This document shows positions 12,415 to 23,410 of a DNA stretch of 64,000 bases, piece after piece. Position 1 is the first letter of the stretch; the number at the start of each line of letters is the position of its first letter. The notes under the pieces were generated by a model that searched no databases, was not told the DNA's origin, and saw nothing but the letters and a program-made list of their open reading frames with translations. The position numbers were made by a program, and so were the translations under genes. Location of the stretch: assembly GCF_000315625.1 (NCBI RefSeq), contig NW_005434630.1:490505-554504 (forward strand), written 5' to 3'. The stretch is from Guillardia theta CCMP2712. Its lineage: Eukaryota; Cryptophyceae; Pyrenomonadales; Geminigeraceae.

Positions 12415-14525
12415 ATTAGAAGATGATTTGTTCCAGGAGACGCGATTATGACTTGTCTTTGCGCGGCTCAGAGGTCTGGACCCTCAGACCGAGAAAGGTG
12501 ACGGGAATCAAACTCTACCGGAGCAGGCGGAGGTCTGAGAAGGCTTGATGGACACCTTAGAGATCGAGCGCAAGCACGAGAGGGGAGGGCAGAGGGATGG
12601 CTTGCGCTTGAGGACGAGGGGGCGGAGGTCTCAAGGGCACCGACAGCGTGGAAGGTATCACGCAATGGGGGCGTGGACTTCGGTAGCCTCACCACGATCC
12701 CGCACTATTGTGAGTTGCTGCCTCTCGATATGATTTAAGTGTCAATCTGAGGCAGACTCGATACTACCAGCTTGTTGCAGAAATGTCCGTTGTCGTCGTT
12801 GTAACGACGATGCACCTCGAAAATAACGGTCGCATCTTCATCCAGTAACGCCGCAACAGGAAGACTCCAGCTGGCCCGGCCCATAGCCGCCCCACGTTTC
12901 TGCGCCGTTATTTTTTTTTGGTTATAATTATATATAAACCATTTTAAAGACGGCAGAAACTTGATCAGACCACCCCCATGACACCCAGTCCAAGCAGGGG
13001 TACACTTCAGTCATCTCCCCTCTCAAATTTTACTCAAAACCGTATCAGTGCGAACAAAGTTAATCGTGCGGGCGGACCCCACCACCTCATTGGCAGTTGT
13101 TCTGGGGGTCATCAACGTACTTCTGTAGTAAACTCCCCCTTTTTGTTCTTTACATTCGATTTGTAAAGAGCAGACCCACCCTCCGGAACAAAACGCTGTC
13201 GTGATTTTATCCACCCCATCACCCCCCATATTCCTTCTCAAAGAGGGGGTTGTACCCATATGTTTCCGTGTTGACTTCTGACCACCAGTCCACAAAGGCC
13301 TGCTCTGTACCGAAGATGCTACCCCTATTTACCTGCTAAATACCCCCTCTTTTGACTGTAAAGACCCCCACCCTCCCAATAATGTTAAGAGAAGAAGGGA
13401 GTTGTTTCGATCACCCTTGAGTTCTCCCACCACCACCCTCATGCTTTCATTTTCTTCGTGTATCCCTCAATGGAATTTCTCACAGCTCGTACCCTAGGCT
13501 TCTAGAAACCCCTCTCTTTGGTACTTCCACTGTCACTGGGCCCAAATATGTTTGGAATGACTACCCCCGCTGTCCCCCTATCGTTTCCTCCCAGAATATC
13601 AACTTCTTTGATGCTACCCCCGGATTCTACCGAGTCAGAGTCCATGGTACAATCGCAGGTAATCCTCCCGTCGAGTAAGTACCCCCTACCCCTTATTTTA
13701 GAAGGCATTCGTTCACCGCCTACCCCTCGTTCCTAAGCTGTAATTTACTATAGTATCACCTCGAAGTATTTTACATGACCGATGGGCAGTCGGTTTATCC
13801 CACGTCGTGTTCACGTCCTACCGTACGATCTGAGCAGGGTACCCGTCCTATTCCTTTACTACCCTCTTTTGATCCCTTGTTATTTACAGCCCACCGGTCC
13901 CCCACGGATGGCTTTCCTACCCCACCCCCTCCAATAGGTCCATCTGCAAAAATCAACCATGACTCGCGTTCTTTCCACCCCACCCCCATTTCATGTTTCA
14001 TCACACAGCCACCCCTCTGGTCCAAAAAAAATACAGTTTGAACAATCGCCGGGGTAGTATATTCACCCACTTGTCTTTGTTGAGGTCTTTGAGAGGAGTG
14101 GGGTATAGATACTATTTCTTTCAAGTGATACTGTATTGAATTATCTGATCCCACCAGCATATTTGAACAAGCATATAGCTCACACTCAAATACTACCCTA
14201 CCTATCAAAGGATACCAACCCACCTGTTCTTGACGATCCGCCACTACCCACCCTACCATGCTCAACTTACGAGACAACCCAAGCACATCCCATCCGAGCC
14301 CCGCGCCACCTGATCCTTCCATCTCTTGCCATATTGCTTGAAGTGAACAAGACAGCGACCGGACAGAAGTTGTTTGTCCTGAATACTTTGGTTCGAACCT
14401 TCCACACAGTCCACAGACGCTATTGCCATCAAGAAACTTCTGACGAATATCTAGTAGTGTCCTTGCTGCTTGCATTCTTGTTTTGATCAAACTCGCCTCT
14501 TCAGGAAAGGTAGTGGTCAGTCGAA
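12415..14525. promoter_or_regulatory. 2.1-kb divergent spacer dominated by ACCCC-rich sequence
   Basis: This lies between the APS reductase start (minus) and a plus-strand gene. From about 12960 to 14330 the plus strand repeatedly carries TACCCC, CCACCCC and similar tracts, with a T-rich patch TTATTTTTTTTTGG near 12910. A 261-codon minus-strand frame at 13795-14580 is open only through this biased sequence and overlaps the next gene's start. No gene is supported. Confidence 0.45.
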
Positions 14526-15329
14526 ATGTTGTCAAGAGAAGAAAGAGAGGCCTTGCAGAAAGTCGAGGAGTGGATGGCAAAATCGCAGGCGCCTGAGGAG
14601 GTTGAGGATGAAACAGAAACCAAGCCTCGCTCGAGGCTGAGGCGAAGCATGTCTGTAGATAAAACTAGCGAACTAGTTAACAACGATGAGACTCTGGCTA
14701 GGAGGCAGAAGTTGCGCAACAAGCTGAACTCTATGGGAGGAAGCTTCAACAGCAAGATGGGAGGAAGCTTCAACAGCAAGAGAGGCTCTCTGAACATGTC
14801 AAGATCACCCATGGCAGGAATCATTGAGCGCACTCAGAGTCATTCAACCAACCGTGAGGATACGGGGAGAGGTCTCACGGGAGGCTACAAGTCTCAGCAG
14901 AACCATGATGTATCCTCTCCTCTTGAGAGATTTACGGCCGGGCTCATTGGCACAGCGCTGGATTGGACCAACACGAACTCTCCAAAGAGCGAAGGGATGT
15001 CGAGAAGCAACAGCATCCAAGACGGACTTACAGGGCTGTTCTCGTTCTTCACCAACCCGAAGGAGAGCAATGAAGCTTCCGATTCTAATGCGAATGCACA
15101 ACAAGGAAATACCAGCGACTCCAGTGAACCAGAGCAATCAGATCATTTCGACCCCCCCAACTCTGGTGATTCTTCCAGAAATTTTCGCGGTTGGGAGGAG
15201 AAGGCCAGATTGGCGTCTGAGAAGGCGAAGGAGGCGAAGGCTGCTGCTGGTACAGCACGCGACAACTTTGTGAAACGCCGAGCTTCGACAAGCGACTTGA
15301 TGTTGCTGGACAGAAGCATTACGATGTAA
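14526..15329 (+). CDS. Disordered, Ser-rich single-exon protein of unknown function
   Basis: An uninterrupted 267-codon frame begins MLSREEREALQKVEEWMAK and ends LMLLDRSITM. It starts with a short helix, followed by basic-Ser motifs of the RRSMSVD, MSRSPM and RRASTSD type that look like kinase sites. An 8-residue unit MGGSFNSK is encoded twice in tandem at 14733-14780. A hydrophobic-amphipathic patch (LERFTAGLIGTALDW) lies near the middle, and an Ala/Lys helix near the end. I recognise no family. The C-terminal helix followed by a phospho-like motif would suit a regulatory or adaptor protein, but that is a guess. Confidence 0.6.
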   Translation: MLSREEREALQKVEEWMAKSQAPEEVEDETETKPRSRLRRSMSVDKTSELVNNDETLARRQKLRNKLNSMGGSFNSKMGGSFNSKRGSLNMSRSPMAGIIERTQSHSTNREDTGRGLTGGYKSQQNHDVSSPLERFTAGLIGTALDWTNTNSPKSEGMSRSNSIQDGLTGLFSFFTNPKESNEASDSNANAQQGNTSDSSEPEQSDHFDPPNSGDSSRNFRGWEEKARLASEKAKEAKAAAGTARDNFVKRRASTSDLMLLDRSITM

Positions 15330-15349
15330 ATGATAAAATGTTTCAACCG

Positions 15350-15660
15350 GATCTCCGGCCCGGCTCCTCTCTGTATCGATGTTTTGGCCGCATTCCTTCC
15401 CACCGTGCACGACAGTGATCGGATCGGACCGGGGCCGCCCCGGGCCATTCCCCTGCGCCCGGGGTCACCATGCCGCAGGTCGGACCGTACGCACAATGAT
15501 CCGTGACGGTCCGATCGGACGTGACGGTCGGGTCGGGCCGGGGGCCGGGCCGGCCCGGGCGCGGCCCCGGCGGCCCGGCGTGACTCGCCATCATCATCGG
15601 ACCGGACACCGGGCCGGATCATAATCGGACTCACCGTAGTGGCCATTCCGGTATGCGTCT
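15350..15660. repeat. GC-rich island with GGCCCGG palindromes
   Basis: This stretch after the preceding stop codon is dense in GGGCCGG/CCGGGCC palindromes and in short repeats of the form GATCGGAC and GTGACGGTC. Similar composition and short motifs recur at 30480-30900 and, shorter, near 1265 and 10545, so it may be a dispersed repeat family. No coding sequence is apparent. Confidence 0.45.
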
Positions 15661-15681
15661 CACTGAGTCATCACTTCCAAG

Positions 15682-15861
15682 TTTACTCAAAGTGAAGTGA
15701 AAAATCAGTACGAGGACAATCAGGAGAGTCGAGGAGGCTTGACCCGTCTCATCATTCCTTCGGCGGCGGCCACAGCGACATCGCTGCGGCATGGCGCGGG
15801 GGCCGCCCGGCCGGGCCCGGGGAGTGGTCCTCGTACTGATCTTTACTTAACTTTGAGTAAA
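15682..15861. mobile_element. MITE-like element with about 35-bp terminal inverted repeats
   Basis: The left end at 15682-15717 (TTTACTCAAAGT...TCAGTACGAGGAC) is nearly the reverse complement of the right end at 15827-15861 (GTCCTCGTACTGA...ACTTTGAGTAAA), with only a few mismatches. The 110-bp interior is GC-rich and non-coding. Size and structure fit a non-autonomous DNA transposon. A clear target-site duplication was not identified. It sits just upstream of a coiled-coil gene. Confidence 0.7.
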
Positions 15862-15900
15862 AAAGGATAGTAAAACATTGAGTGCCGCCCGGGTTGTCAA

Positions 15901-18087
15901 ATGGCGAGAACATGCGGAAAAGCTCTGATTGTGGCAGGAGACGACGACGACGACGACGACGACGACGTTATGGAGAGAAGGATGGAAGAGATGGAAGCAA
16001 GGAGAAGAGAGGAGGTGGAGGCTGAGCTGCGAGGTCCGGTCGAGAAGGTCCTTCGCAACCTTGATTTTGCCCGTTCGGCTCGGCTCGACAGCGCAACTGC
16101 AGCATGGGAGATCAGCGAGATCGAGATCAAGACGCTCGAGCATGCAGAGAGACTCGGGCAACAAGTGAGATCAGAGAGTGCTGAGGATCAGGTACTGCAA
16201 GAGACGCTGTCTTGCTGTAGAAGAGACCCACGAATCGAAGTACACTACTTCAACCAATGCTTCCAGGATTCCTATGGCCATCGTTTGAACGCAGAAGCAG
16301 AGGAAGCTCTCAATGAGGAGATTCAGTCCGAGGGACGGAGAGAACAGCACGTTGCAGCACAGGAGATGGCTTGCCAAGACAAGGCTTGGTTGCACCATGT
16401 GCGGGAGTCAGAGCGCAGGCGAACCCTTCGGAAAGCTCTGCAGGCAGAGGCGAAGCTGATCGAATTTCAGGAGAGATGTAGAAGTCTGCACGAGGAGGAG
16501 GCTGCAAGTAGATCCAACTTTGAGGAAGGTCACGTCATCGAAACCATCGCAAGATCAGAAGAAGTCTGTGCTCGACGCTTCCACGACTTCGTTTGTGACT
16601 GGCGTATTTTATGCAGGAGATGTTGTGGAGAAGGAACGACGCTCTGCTCGATGCGGCATCGGATCGTCGAAGACTCGAAGACCTGCGGTTGAAGAGAATC
16701 GCGGAGCAAGAAGAAGAAGCAAGGCTGCAGCAGTCAGTGAAGGTGTACATGGAGAATCTGGTGCAAGAGGCGATGAAGGTGTGTGCGGACCTCGATGTCC
16801 TGCCTGCATCTTTTCTCTTTGATGGAGTTTGTCGTTAGATCTCACTTCGTGGAGAGCGAGAGCGACGGGAGAAATGGAACAGAATCCATGAGATCCGTTC
16901 GGCCCGCCTGAAACTGAGGCGAAAACGTGCTGGAGGAGCTAGTGAGGCCCAGCAGGTCTAAGTTCGATCTTGTCACGCGCAGCTGCTTTGAGCGATCAAC
17001 CAGTGTCCTGACTTGGTGTTGTCAGAATCTCCAGAGACTTGGCTTGCAGAATGCCGATGAGGAGACGCTCTCCAAAGAAGAGAAGTAGCTTTGTCAGGCT
17101 GCTGGCTCAAGGTTGACACGAGAGTTACTATCGCAGAAAGCTGCTTGCTGAACTTGACAAAAACTGCTCCGAGCTGGGGAGGAACATGTCTTATAGGTCG
17201 GTGGCTGCAGTCGTATCCAGATGATTGCGACTGCTGCTCGGCTGATTCTTCTTGCGCAGCATGGAGGATTGGATCGCAAAGGCCTCGAAATTGGAGGACG
17301 TCTTCTTTCAATCAAGGAAGCCTTCGTCGCTGCTCAAGTCTGACCCTCACCTCCCCATCCCCTTCAGCATCGTCTCTGCGCTCACTTTCACTGCACAGAT
17401 ACCTCGATGAGTGGGGTTCGAGGAGCAGGGGAGAGAACACAAGGGAGCGGGAAGAAAGGAGGGAAAAGCCTGTTCCATCGGAGAAGCAGTCAACGCCAGT
17501 GCCCGAGGAATTGAGAGAGAGAGTGCAGCAGGTGTGCCTTTCTTCTCCCGGCGACTCGAGAGCCTGAAGCTAGCCTTCGCGCAGCTCTGGGACGACATCG
17601 TGATGCTGATCAGCTACAGCTCTACCTACGAGCTGTCTGAACAAGATGCAGAGCTCCTGCTCCGACTGTCGAGGGTGTGGACAAGAGTGACGGTGAGTCT
17701 GTTTGGTTAGAGCGAGCAGGGGTTACTTGTGCTGTCAAGGTGCTCCGGTCGGCCGTGGACCCTTCAATCCTTCGATCGCAGGAAAGCTGGCAGCAGCGGG
17801 AGAACCCAGCAGGCAGCGAAGACGTGATTACAGGTGAGAAGAAGAATACTGCTCATTTCATCTTGACATATGGTGTAACGAAGAGAGGAGAGAACGCGAC
17901 GAGGAGCAAGTCCAAGGGTTTGTTTCCTTCAGAGAGCACATTCACATTCAGGTCGTCGTCGTGTGTTGTGATGTCAAACTGAGAGTTTGCGCAGGTACAG
18001 GAGTGCGAGGCGGAGATCGCAAGTCTTAAGATGGTTATTCAAGATCTGGTAGATATCAACAAAGCCCTCCAAGACAACCGCACATGA
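15901..18087 (+). CDS. Multi-exon coiled-coil protein
   Basis: Exon 1 begins MARTCGKALIVAG followed by a run of about nine Asp encoded by (GAC)n, then a long charged helix (RMEEMEARRREEVEAELR and onward). A 55-nt intron at about 16563-16617 joins ...ARSEE to EMLWRRNDALLDAASDRRR. Further exons encode SLSLHRYLDEWGSRSRGE, SLKLAFAQLWDDIVMLISY, LSEQDAELLLRLSRVWTRV, ESWQQRENPAGSEDVIT and the last VQECEAEIASLKMVIQDL...NKALQDNRT, with stop at 18085-18087. Nearly all exons are helical and highly charged, so a cytoskeletal or scaffold coiled coil is likely. No named family was recognised. It ends 14 bp from the convergent gene's stop. Exons at 16840-17380 are only loosely placed. Confidence 0.6.
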
Positions 18088-18100
18088 CAGCCAAGGAAGT

Positions 18101-18330
18101 TTAAAGGACTTTATTACATCTGCGAATCCCTATCCCAAACTTCTTACCATCTGGGAAACACAATCTGTCAGCAAAAAAAGTGGCGAGGAAAGAATTAGAA
18201 AACTCACGGGCGGTTGTCGAGGTCAGAGTTCCATGATGGCCAAGTGCCGTTGAAGGCGAGGGGGAGCTGCTCATGGTGCTGGTACTCCTGGCGCCACATC
18301 CACAAAGTCTGGAACATCTGGATAGATTGT
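18101..18330 (-). CDS. 3' exons of an unidentified minus-strand gene (partial call)
   Basis: An exon beginning after an acceptor at about 18320 reads MFQTLWMWRQEYQHHEQLPL then AFNGTWPSWNSDLDNRP. At the last Pro codon lies a GTGAGT donor. A following exon after a TTTTTTTGCTGACAG acceptor continues in phase to PLCFPDGKKFGIGIRRCNKVL with stop at 18101-18103. AATAAA follows on the same strand near 18116. The aromatic-rich composition resembles a small membrane-complex subunit, but I do not recognise it. Upstream exons were not found; a candidate start (MPDNDVSHGF) near 18475 does not join in phase. Confidence 0.35.
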
Positions 18331-18649
18331 CAATACTTCAACAGAATGAGAATCATTCTCAAAAGACCAGCAAAGAAGCACAAATACATTTTGCGATGGA
18401 CATCGATCATGAGGGAACATGTTTCTGTAGTGTTTTCCTTACGGAAACCATGGGAAACATCATTATCCGGCATCTCACACTATGCATTATCATGCTCGTT
18501 CAAGAATAAGAAGGTCTTTCATCAAATATCCCGCTTGTCATCTACAAACTACTTGTGTTCATCCCAATCATTAATCTCTCACACCATACAACTTCTTTCT
18601 GTATTATATCATACTTCATTGTCGCTTCTCTCTCGTCTCTCCTTGTTTT

Positions 18650-18771
18650 CCTCCTCCTCCTCCTCCTCCTCCTCCTCCTCCTCCTCCTCCTCCTCCTCCT
18701 CCTCATCATCATCCTAATCATCCTCATCATCATCCTCATCATCATAATCCTCATCATCATCATCATCATCG
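18650..18771. repeat. (CTC)n followed by (CAT)n microsatellite
   Basis: About 18 CTC triplets pass directly into interspersed CAT/CTC triplets. The tract is non-coding; the Ile/Met/Arg-rich frames across it are artefacts of the repeat. Confidence 0.95.
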
Positions 18772-19496
18772 TCTTCACCTTCTGGTTTGTTACTTCAGGC
18801 CTGCTTGCCCTCGATTATAAAGCACTTCCACCACCCCACCTCCTATTCTTGAGATCAGTTTAACCCTACCCCCAGAAATCTCTGTGACCTTGATGCACCG
18901 CTACTGTTGAAGGTACCTACCTTGTATTTATGCTAAATTCATTTCGAGAAATATGGGGTTATCCAATTACCCCACCCCACTCAATATGACAAAACATGGA
19001 AAACTTCCAGTCAGAACCCCACCATGAACATCTGAATACCACCCCACCCTCAAACAAGGCGTTCGACGACATTCCCAAAATAGACTGAGACAAGTGACCA
19101 CATCCTCCCACATCCCCTCATCGATCCTGGGAAACTCATCCCCCTCCTTCACCTGCGCGTGAAAGGTATTTAGCTAATGGAGTTTGAAATAAGACCATAG
19201 GCGAAAATGCTGAAGGAGGAATACGAGGAGAAGGGACAAAGAGGCAGAGAGAGGGAAGGGAGAAAGGAAGAGAAGGAGAAAAGAGTTGAGATGGAAAGTT
19301 TGTATCCATGAGCTGATTTGTTGTTGAGAGGAGGTGGGAAAGGACAACACGATCAAAGAGGTTGAAGAATGCAGATGAAACAGGAGGTCGGAAACTGTGA
19401 TCGAATCGATCCCAGTGCAACATTAATATCAAGGATTCACTTATGGATAACAGGTTTGCTCTGCTTTTCGACAGACGGCGAATTCAAGGATATGAA
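18772..19496. promoter_or_regulatory. Upstream region with ACCCC tracts
   Basis: From 18830 to about 19140 the plus strand is rich in CCACCCC/TACCCC. It then becomes purine-rich (19195-19300) up to the start of the ankyrin gene. It likely contains the promoter and 5' UTR. No gene was seen. Confidence 0.4.
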
Positions 19497-21315
19497 ATGA
19501 AGCAGGTAGGCAAGAAGAAACACGTCCGTGCTATGGCAATGCTGATGGCGGCTGTCTTGCTCGCGGCAAGTGACTGGAGTGTTCTTGCAACACAACGACC
19601 CTCAAAGGAAAAGACAGGCTGGAGCATATCGGTGCAAACGGCTCTGAGACTCAGAGGAGGGAAACGGAGGAGGATAAGAGAGCCTATCACAGGAATCCTG
19701 TCAGGGCTCAAGGAACGAAGCCCCAAGAGCCCTTACTACTATGAGCAGCGAGAGTTGGCCGCGGAAATGCGGAAGCATCGCAAGAAGAGCAAGAGGAAGG
19801 AGAAGGAGGTTGACTGGGAGAAGGAGCTGAGGGAGAAGAGAGAAGGTCTGATCGATCCCAAGAAGCTTCCCGACGAGAAGAAGTTTGGAAAGAAGAGAAA
19901 GAAGAGCATGATGGAAGACCTCGCCTACCTGCAGAGGAACATGTCTCTACGTCAGGAGAAGACGCTGAGTGACGCGGGGATCACGCTCGACAGCCTGATG
20001 GAGACGAGGCCGCAGTTTCACCTGATGAACCTGACGGTCAGCCCCTGAGCTCGACCAGGACAGTGCTGATTGCTGCAACAGAAGACACAGCTGATCGAGC
20101 TCGGCGGGGTTCTCACCAAGCACTGCGAGTAAGACTCCTCCCTTGCTCTCGTGCCACTAACGTGCCGGAGGGTGGTGAACGACTGGATAGACCGCAAGAG
20201 GAAGGGGGAGGAGACGGGGGAGTTCGACGAGGTCAAGTGAGCGAATGCCATTCGAATCTCCAGCGATGTTGGACGGCTCAAGTGTCGGCAGGGACGAGAA
20301 GACGAAGCAGAGGCTAAGGCTTTTCGACGCCATCGAGTTCGGTATCTTTTGCTGCCACCATCTCCCCCTCCCTGCTCGCCCATCCCTTGCCTCTCCCTCC
20401 TCCTGCTCCTGCCTTCCGTCAGCCGCGTGTTGCAGGAAACCTGAAGCAATTCTTATCCGCCATTGAGCTGGGAGCGGACGTGAACTCTTGCTATCAGAAC
20501 GAGGTATCGCTCTCTGCCCCTCTTCCTTCTAGTTCACACACACTCTCCTCCTGCCAGGATCTTCCTCAGCAGTTGGGCATGAGCCCGCTGCAGCTCGCGT
20601 GCTCGCTGGGTAGGCGAGAGATGTGCCGCATCCTCCTCGAGGTTTGACAGTCTTCTGTTCCTCCCCCGTGTGATTGCTCGCAGCACGGAGCCAACGCAAC
20701 ATTCCGCGACCCTCGGTGCTCTGTCCTCTCTCCCCCCTCTTAGTTCATCCCTCCTCCTCTTCTCTTCGCTTATCCTCCTCTGCAGAATGGAGACTCCCCT
20801 CCACTACGCTGCAATGAAAGACGACGCTGAGGTGGTGAGGATGCTGACAGCAAAGGTCTACCTATCCTCCGACTTCGCGTCATGCTTCCACTGAGCCTCA
20901 TGGCAGGAGGTCCCTGTCAATGTTCGCAACCTCCACAGCTACGATCCCTTGTACGCCCTCGTCCTCGTCCTCGTCCTTGTCCTCGTCCTCGTTGTCTTCG
21001 TTGTTTCAGCTCTCCTCATACCTTGCAGGCACCTTGCAGCTGGCTTGGGAAACGTCAAGGTTGCAGCGGCGCTGCTTGATGCGGGGGCGAATTTCAGTCG
21101 GACTGTGAAGCCTTGGCGGGAGCCGGGGATGGAGTTTCTAAAGGGGATTCCATGCTTCAATCCAAACTCGTACGACAACTGCTGCTCCTTCTCCTGCCCC
21201 CCCCTGACCGTTAAGCTGCAGATGTGCGGTTGCTGTTCTATGCCATCAGGTGGAGGTCGTCGAGCTCTTCCGGGCCCGGGGGATACTCCCGAAACATCTC
21301 GAGGCTTATAGGTGA
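19497..21315 (+). CDS. Signal-peptide / RLRGG-leader ankyrin-repeat protein
   Basis: I chose the ATG at 19497 because it opens a signal peptide (MAMLMAAVLLAASDWSVLA) after a basic stretch. RLRGG follows at residues 51-55, then a long Lys/Arg/Glu-rich helical region (KRKEKEVDWEKELREKREG). Short introns then connect exons encoding KTQLIELGGVLTKHCE, VVNDWIDRKRKGEETGEFDE and NVGRDEKTKQRLRLFDAIEF. Ankyrin repeats follow: NLKQFLSAIELGADVNSCY, GMSPLQLACSLGRREMCRIL, PLHYAAMKDDAEVVRML, HLAAGLGNVKVAAALLDAGA and VEVVELFRARGILPKHLEAYR, with stop at 21313-21315. That last codon abuts a strong donor (AG|GTGAGG); splicing there could extend the protein by exons to 21654, overlapping the opposite gene. Ankyrin repeats bind proteins. 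The leader implies entry to the secretory route or a plastid-associated compartment. Confidence 0.7.
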
Positions 21316-21502
21316 GGAGGCCGAGGAGGAGGAGGAGAAGGTGGTGGTGGTGGCGGAGGAGGAGGAGGAGGAGGAGGAGGTGGTGGTGGTCGTGGTGGTG
21401 GGGCAAGCTGAGCAGATTGTCAGAGGCCCTCGAGGAGGGGGACAAGGCGAGCAGCAAGGAGAGAAGCGAGTGTTGGGACCTTGGGAGGCTCGAGGATTCA
21501 CT

Positions 21503-23370
21503 TCATTCCGGCCTGCCGGATTCTCTGGCTCGTAAGATCGCCTTGGCTGCTGTCTTGCCCTTCCGATTCTTGAGGTTCGGATCGGCTCCGAACTCCTCGA
21601 TCAGGACCTGCCGACGAGAGTGAAGGAGGGGAGAGCAGGATAAAGTCTCATTAGAAGTCTTCCCACCCGCACTGCCTCCCACGCCTTGGCCTTCACAGCG
21701 AGGTAGAGGGGAGAGTTTCCTGCCCTTGTGTCACTTTTATCCGTGTCTCATCTCTACCTGCCTTCTTCGTTCTGTGCGTCCACTTCCGCCCCTGCCCTGC
21801 AGAGCAGCCGCACGACCTGAGAACTCTGAGCTCGCTCTCTCCCCCTCCCTCTCCCTCCCTTCCCCCCCGCCCCCCCGGATCCTCCTCCCCTTCCTCCTCC
21901 TCCTCCTTCTCGTACATCGACGTGATTGTTGCTCGCTGCCCAGTGGAGGATGTGCCATCCCTTGCGATCTACAAAGTTTACGTTTGCACCATGCTCCTGC
22001 AGGCCACACTCAACGAGGGAGAGAGTGCGGGGGCAGGAGCAGAGCAAGAGTCGATTCTTGCCAGAAGGAGGCTGACAACTTCCGCATGCCCATTCTCAGC
22101 CGCCGCCTACAGCAAGAGCAGTTACAGAAGCGAGAAGCGGGGGGGGGGGGAGACGGAGGGAAGGAGAAGGAAGCAGCAAAGGGAGGAGCCGTTGCGAGCT
22201 GATACGGGTCGGAGAGTAGGGGAAAGAGGAAGTGGAGGAGGATGAAAACGAGGAGGAGGACGAGGAGACCTTGAGGGGAGTGTAGTTGACGAGGTAGAAG
22301 CAATGAGGATGCAGCTCTCCTCCACTCGATACCTTCACCATCTTCATTACCTCGTCATCGGTCTCATCATGCTCACCGCGTCTACGTCGCTGCTGTTGAC
22401 GGAGAGGAGGAAGCGGCAGATCTCCGCATGCCCTGGCCGGCTTGTCATGTCGAGGGAGAAAGGGAGCAAGGGGCTACCTCGAGAGGAGGCGAAGAAGAGG
22501 CAACGAGGAGCGTACGGGTCGTAGGAGATGTCGGGGGGGAGAGGAAGGTTGGGGGGGAGCTGAGCACGGGCTCTTGGAGGAGCGCAGACGTCAGCACCCT
22601 TGGCGACGACGCTCTTAAGCAGGTCCAACTCTCCGTTGATAGAAGCCTGTCGAGCCCGCTCGCACAAACAGTCGAAAACCTGAGACAGCACTCAGCCCCT
22701 TCTGCCACCTCCTCCTCCTGCCTTGCTCTTGCTTCTTCCCTCTTCCTCGCGCTCTTTCTCCAGCCTCACACCCACTGGCACCCCCCCATGCCGCTGCTAT
22801 TTTGTCCCCTCCCTGTCGTCCTCCCCCTCCTTCTCGCCTGTGTATAGAGCGACTTCGCATCCTTGAGGTACTCCTGGAGTGTCGCGATACTTCGTCCGTC
22901 TTCGTCCAGCGGGATCTTATGACAATTCATAAGGAAGGTGAGAGAGAGCAAGAGCAAGGGCAAGGGCAAGGGCAAGGGCAAGGGCAAGGGCAAGGGCAAG
23001 GGCAAGGGCAAGGGCAAGGGCAAGGGCAAGGGCAAGGGCAAGGGCAAGGGCAAGGGCAAGGGCAAGGGCAAGGGCAAGGGCAAGGGCAAGATATCTCGAG
23101 TCCGCACCTGGTTCTCCTTGCAAGAAATGGAGGCATCATCGTCGGGAGGAAGAGAATCCCCCGCTGTCGCGTTGAGGTATCCTCCCGGAGCGAACTCGCT
23201 GACCCTCTCGATCTCGTAGACGAGGTCCCTGATAAGCTGATTGACTTCGGCCAGGGTAACCTGCCGGCACTGGTGGTCAGCTCCAGCAGCGGACAAGCAA
23301 GCTCACCTTGTTCGACACCAGGTTCTTCGATTCCTCTGCAGCATATCTGCATGGAGGAGGTGAGAAGAAA
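21503..23370 (-). CDS. Ankyrin-repeat protein, convergent with the preceding ankyrin gene
   Basis: Exons from the 5' side: AAEESKNLVSNK, VTLAEVNQLIRDLVYEIERV...SISCKENQ, then IPLDEDGRSIATLQEYLKDA, then VFDCLCERARQASINGELDL with LLKSVVAKGAD. They continue with GHAEICRFLLSVNSSD, EHGANVNFVDRKGWHILHWA, VVRLLCRAGAEVDAQNEEG, NSPLYLAVKAKAWEAVR and VLIEEFGADPNLKNRKGKTA, with stop at 21503-21505. These last units are clear ankyrin repeats. The true start is unresolved: an upstream exon must supply two bases before YAAEESK near 23350. The intron after ENQ carries the long (CAAGGG)n array. The exon ending ...SLYTQ seems to use a GC rather than GT donor. No targeting leader could be seen. Confidence 0.65.
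22949..23090. repeat. (CAAGGG)n hexanucleotide array, about 23 copies
   Basis: A nearly perfect array inside an intron of the minus-strand ankyrin gene (CCCTTG on that strand). It keeps several frames open (Gly-Gln, Gly-Lys, Pro-Leu, Ala-Leu, Pro-Cys dipeptides). It is bounded by a GTGCGG donor and a CATAAG acceptor on the minus strand. Confidence 0.95.
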
Positions 23371-23410
23371 GGCGGAAGAAGAGAAGAGGGACAGGCGAGA
23401 TTGAACACGA

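Noticed and set aside
14380-14410. GGTTCGAACC, resembling a tRNA T-loop
   Set aside because: No acceptor stem, D-arm or anticodon arm can be drawn in the 70 bases before it.
13795-14580. 261-codon minus-strand open frame
   Set aside because: It lies in ACCCC-biased spacer, is rich in Gly/Trp from that bias, overlaps the supported plus-strand start at 14526, and shows no domain.
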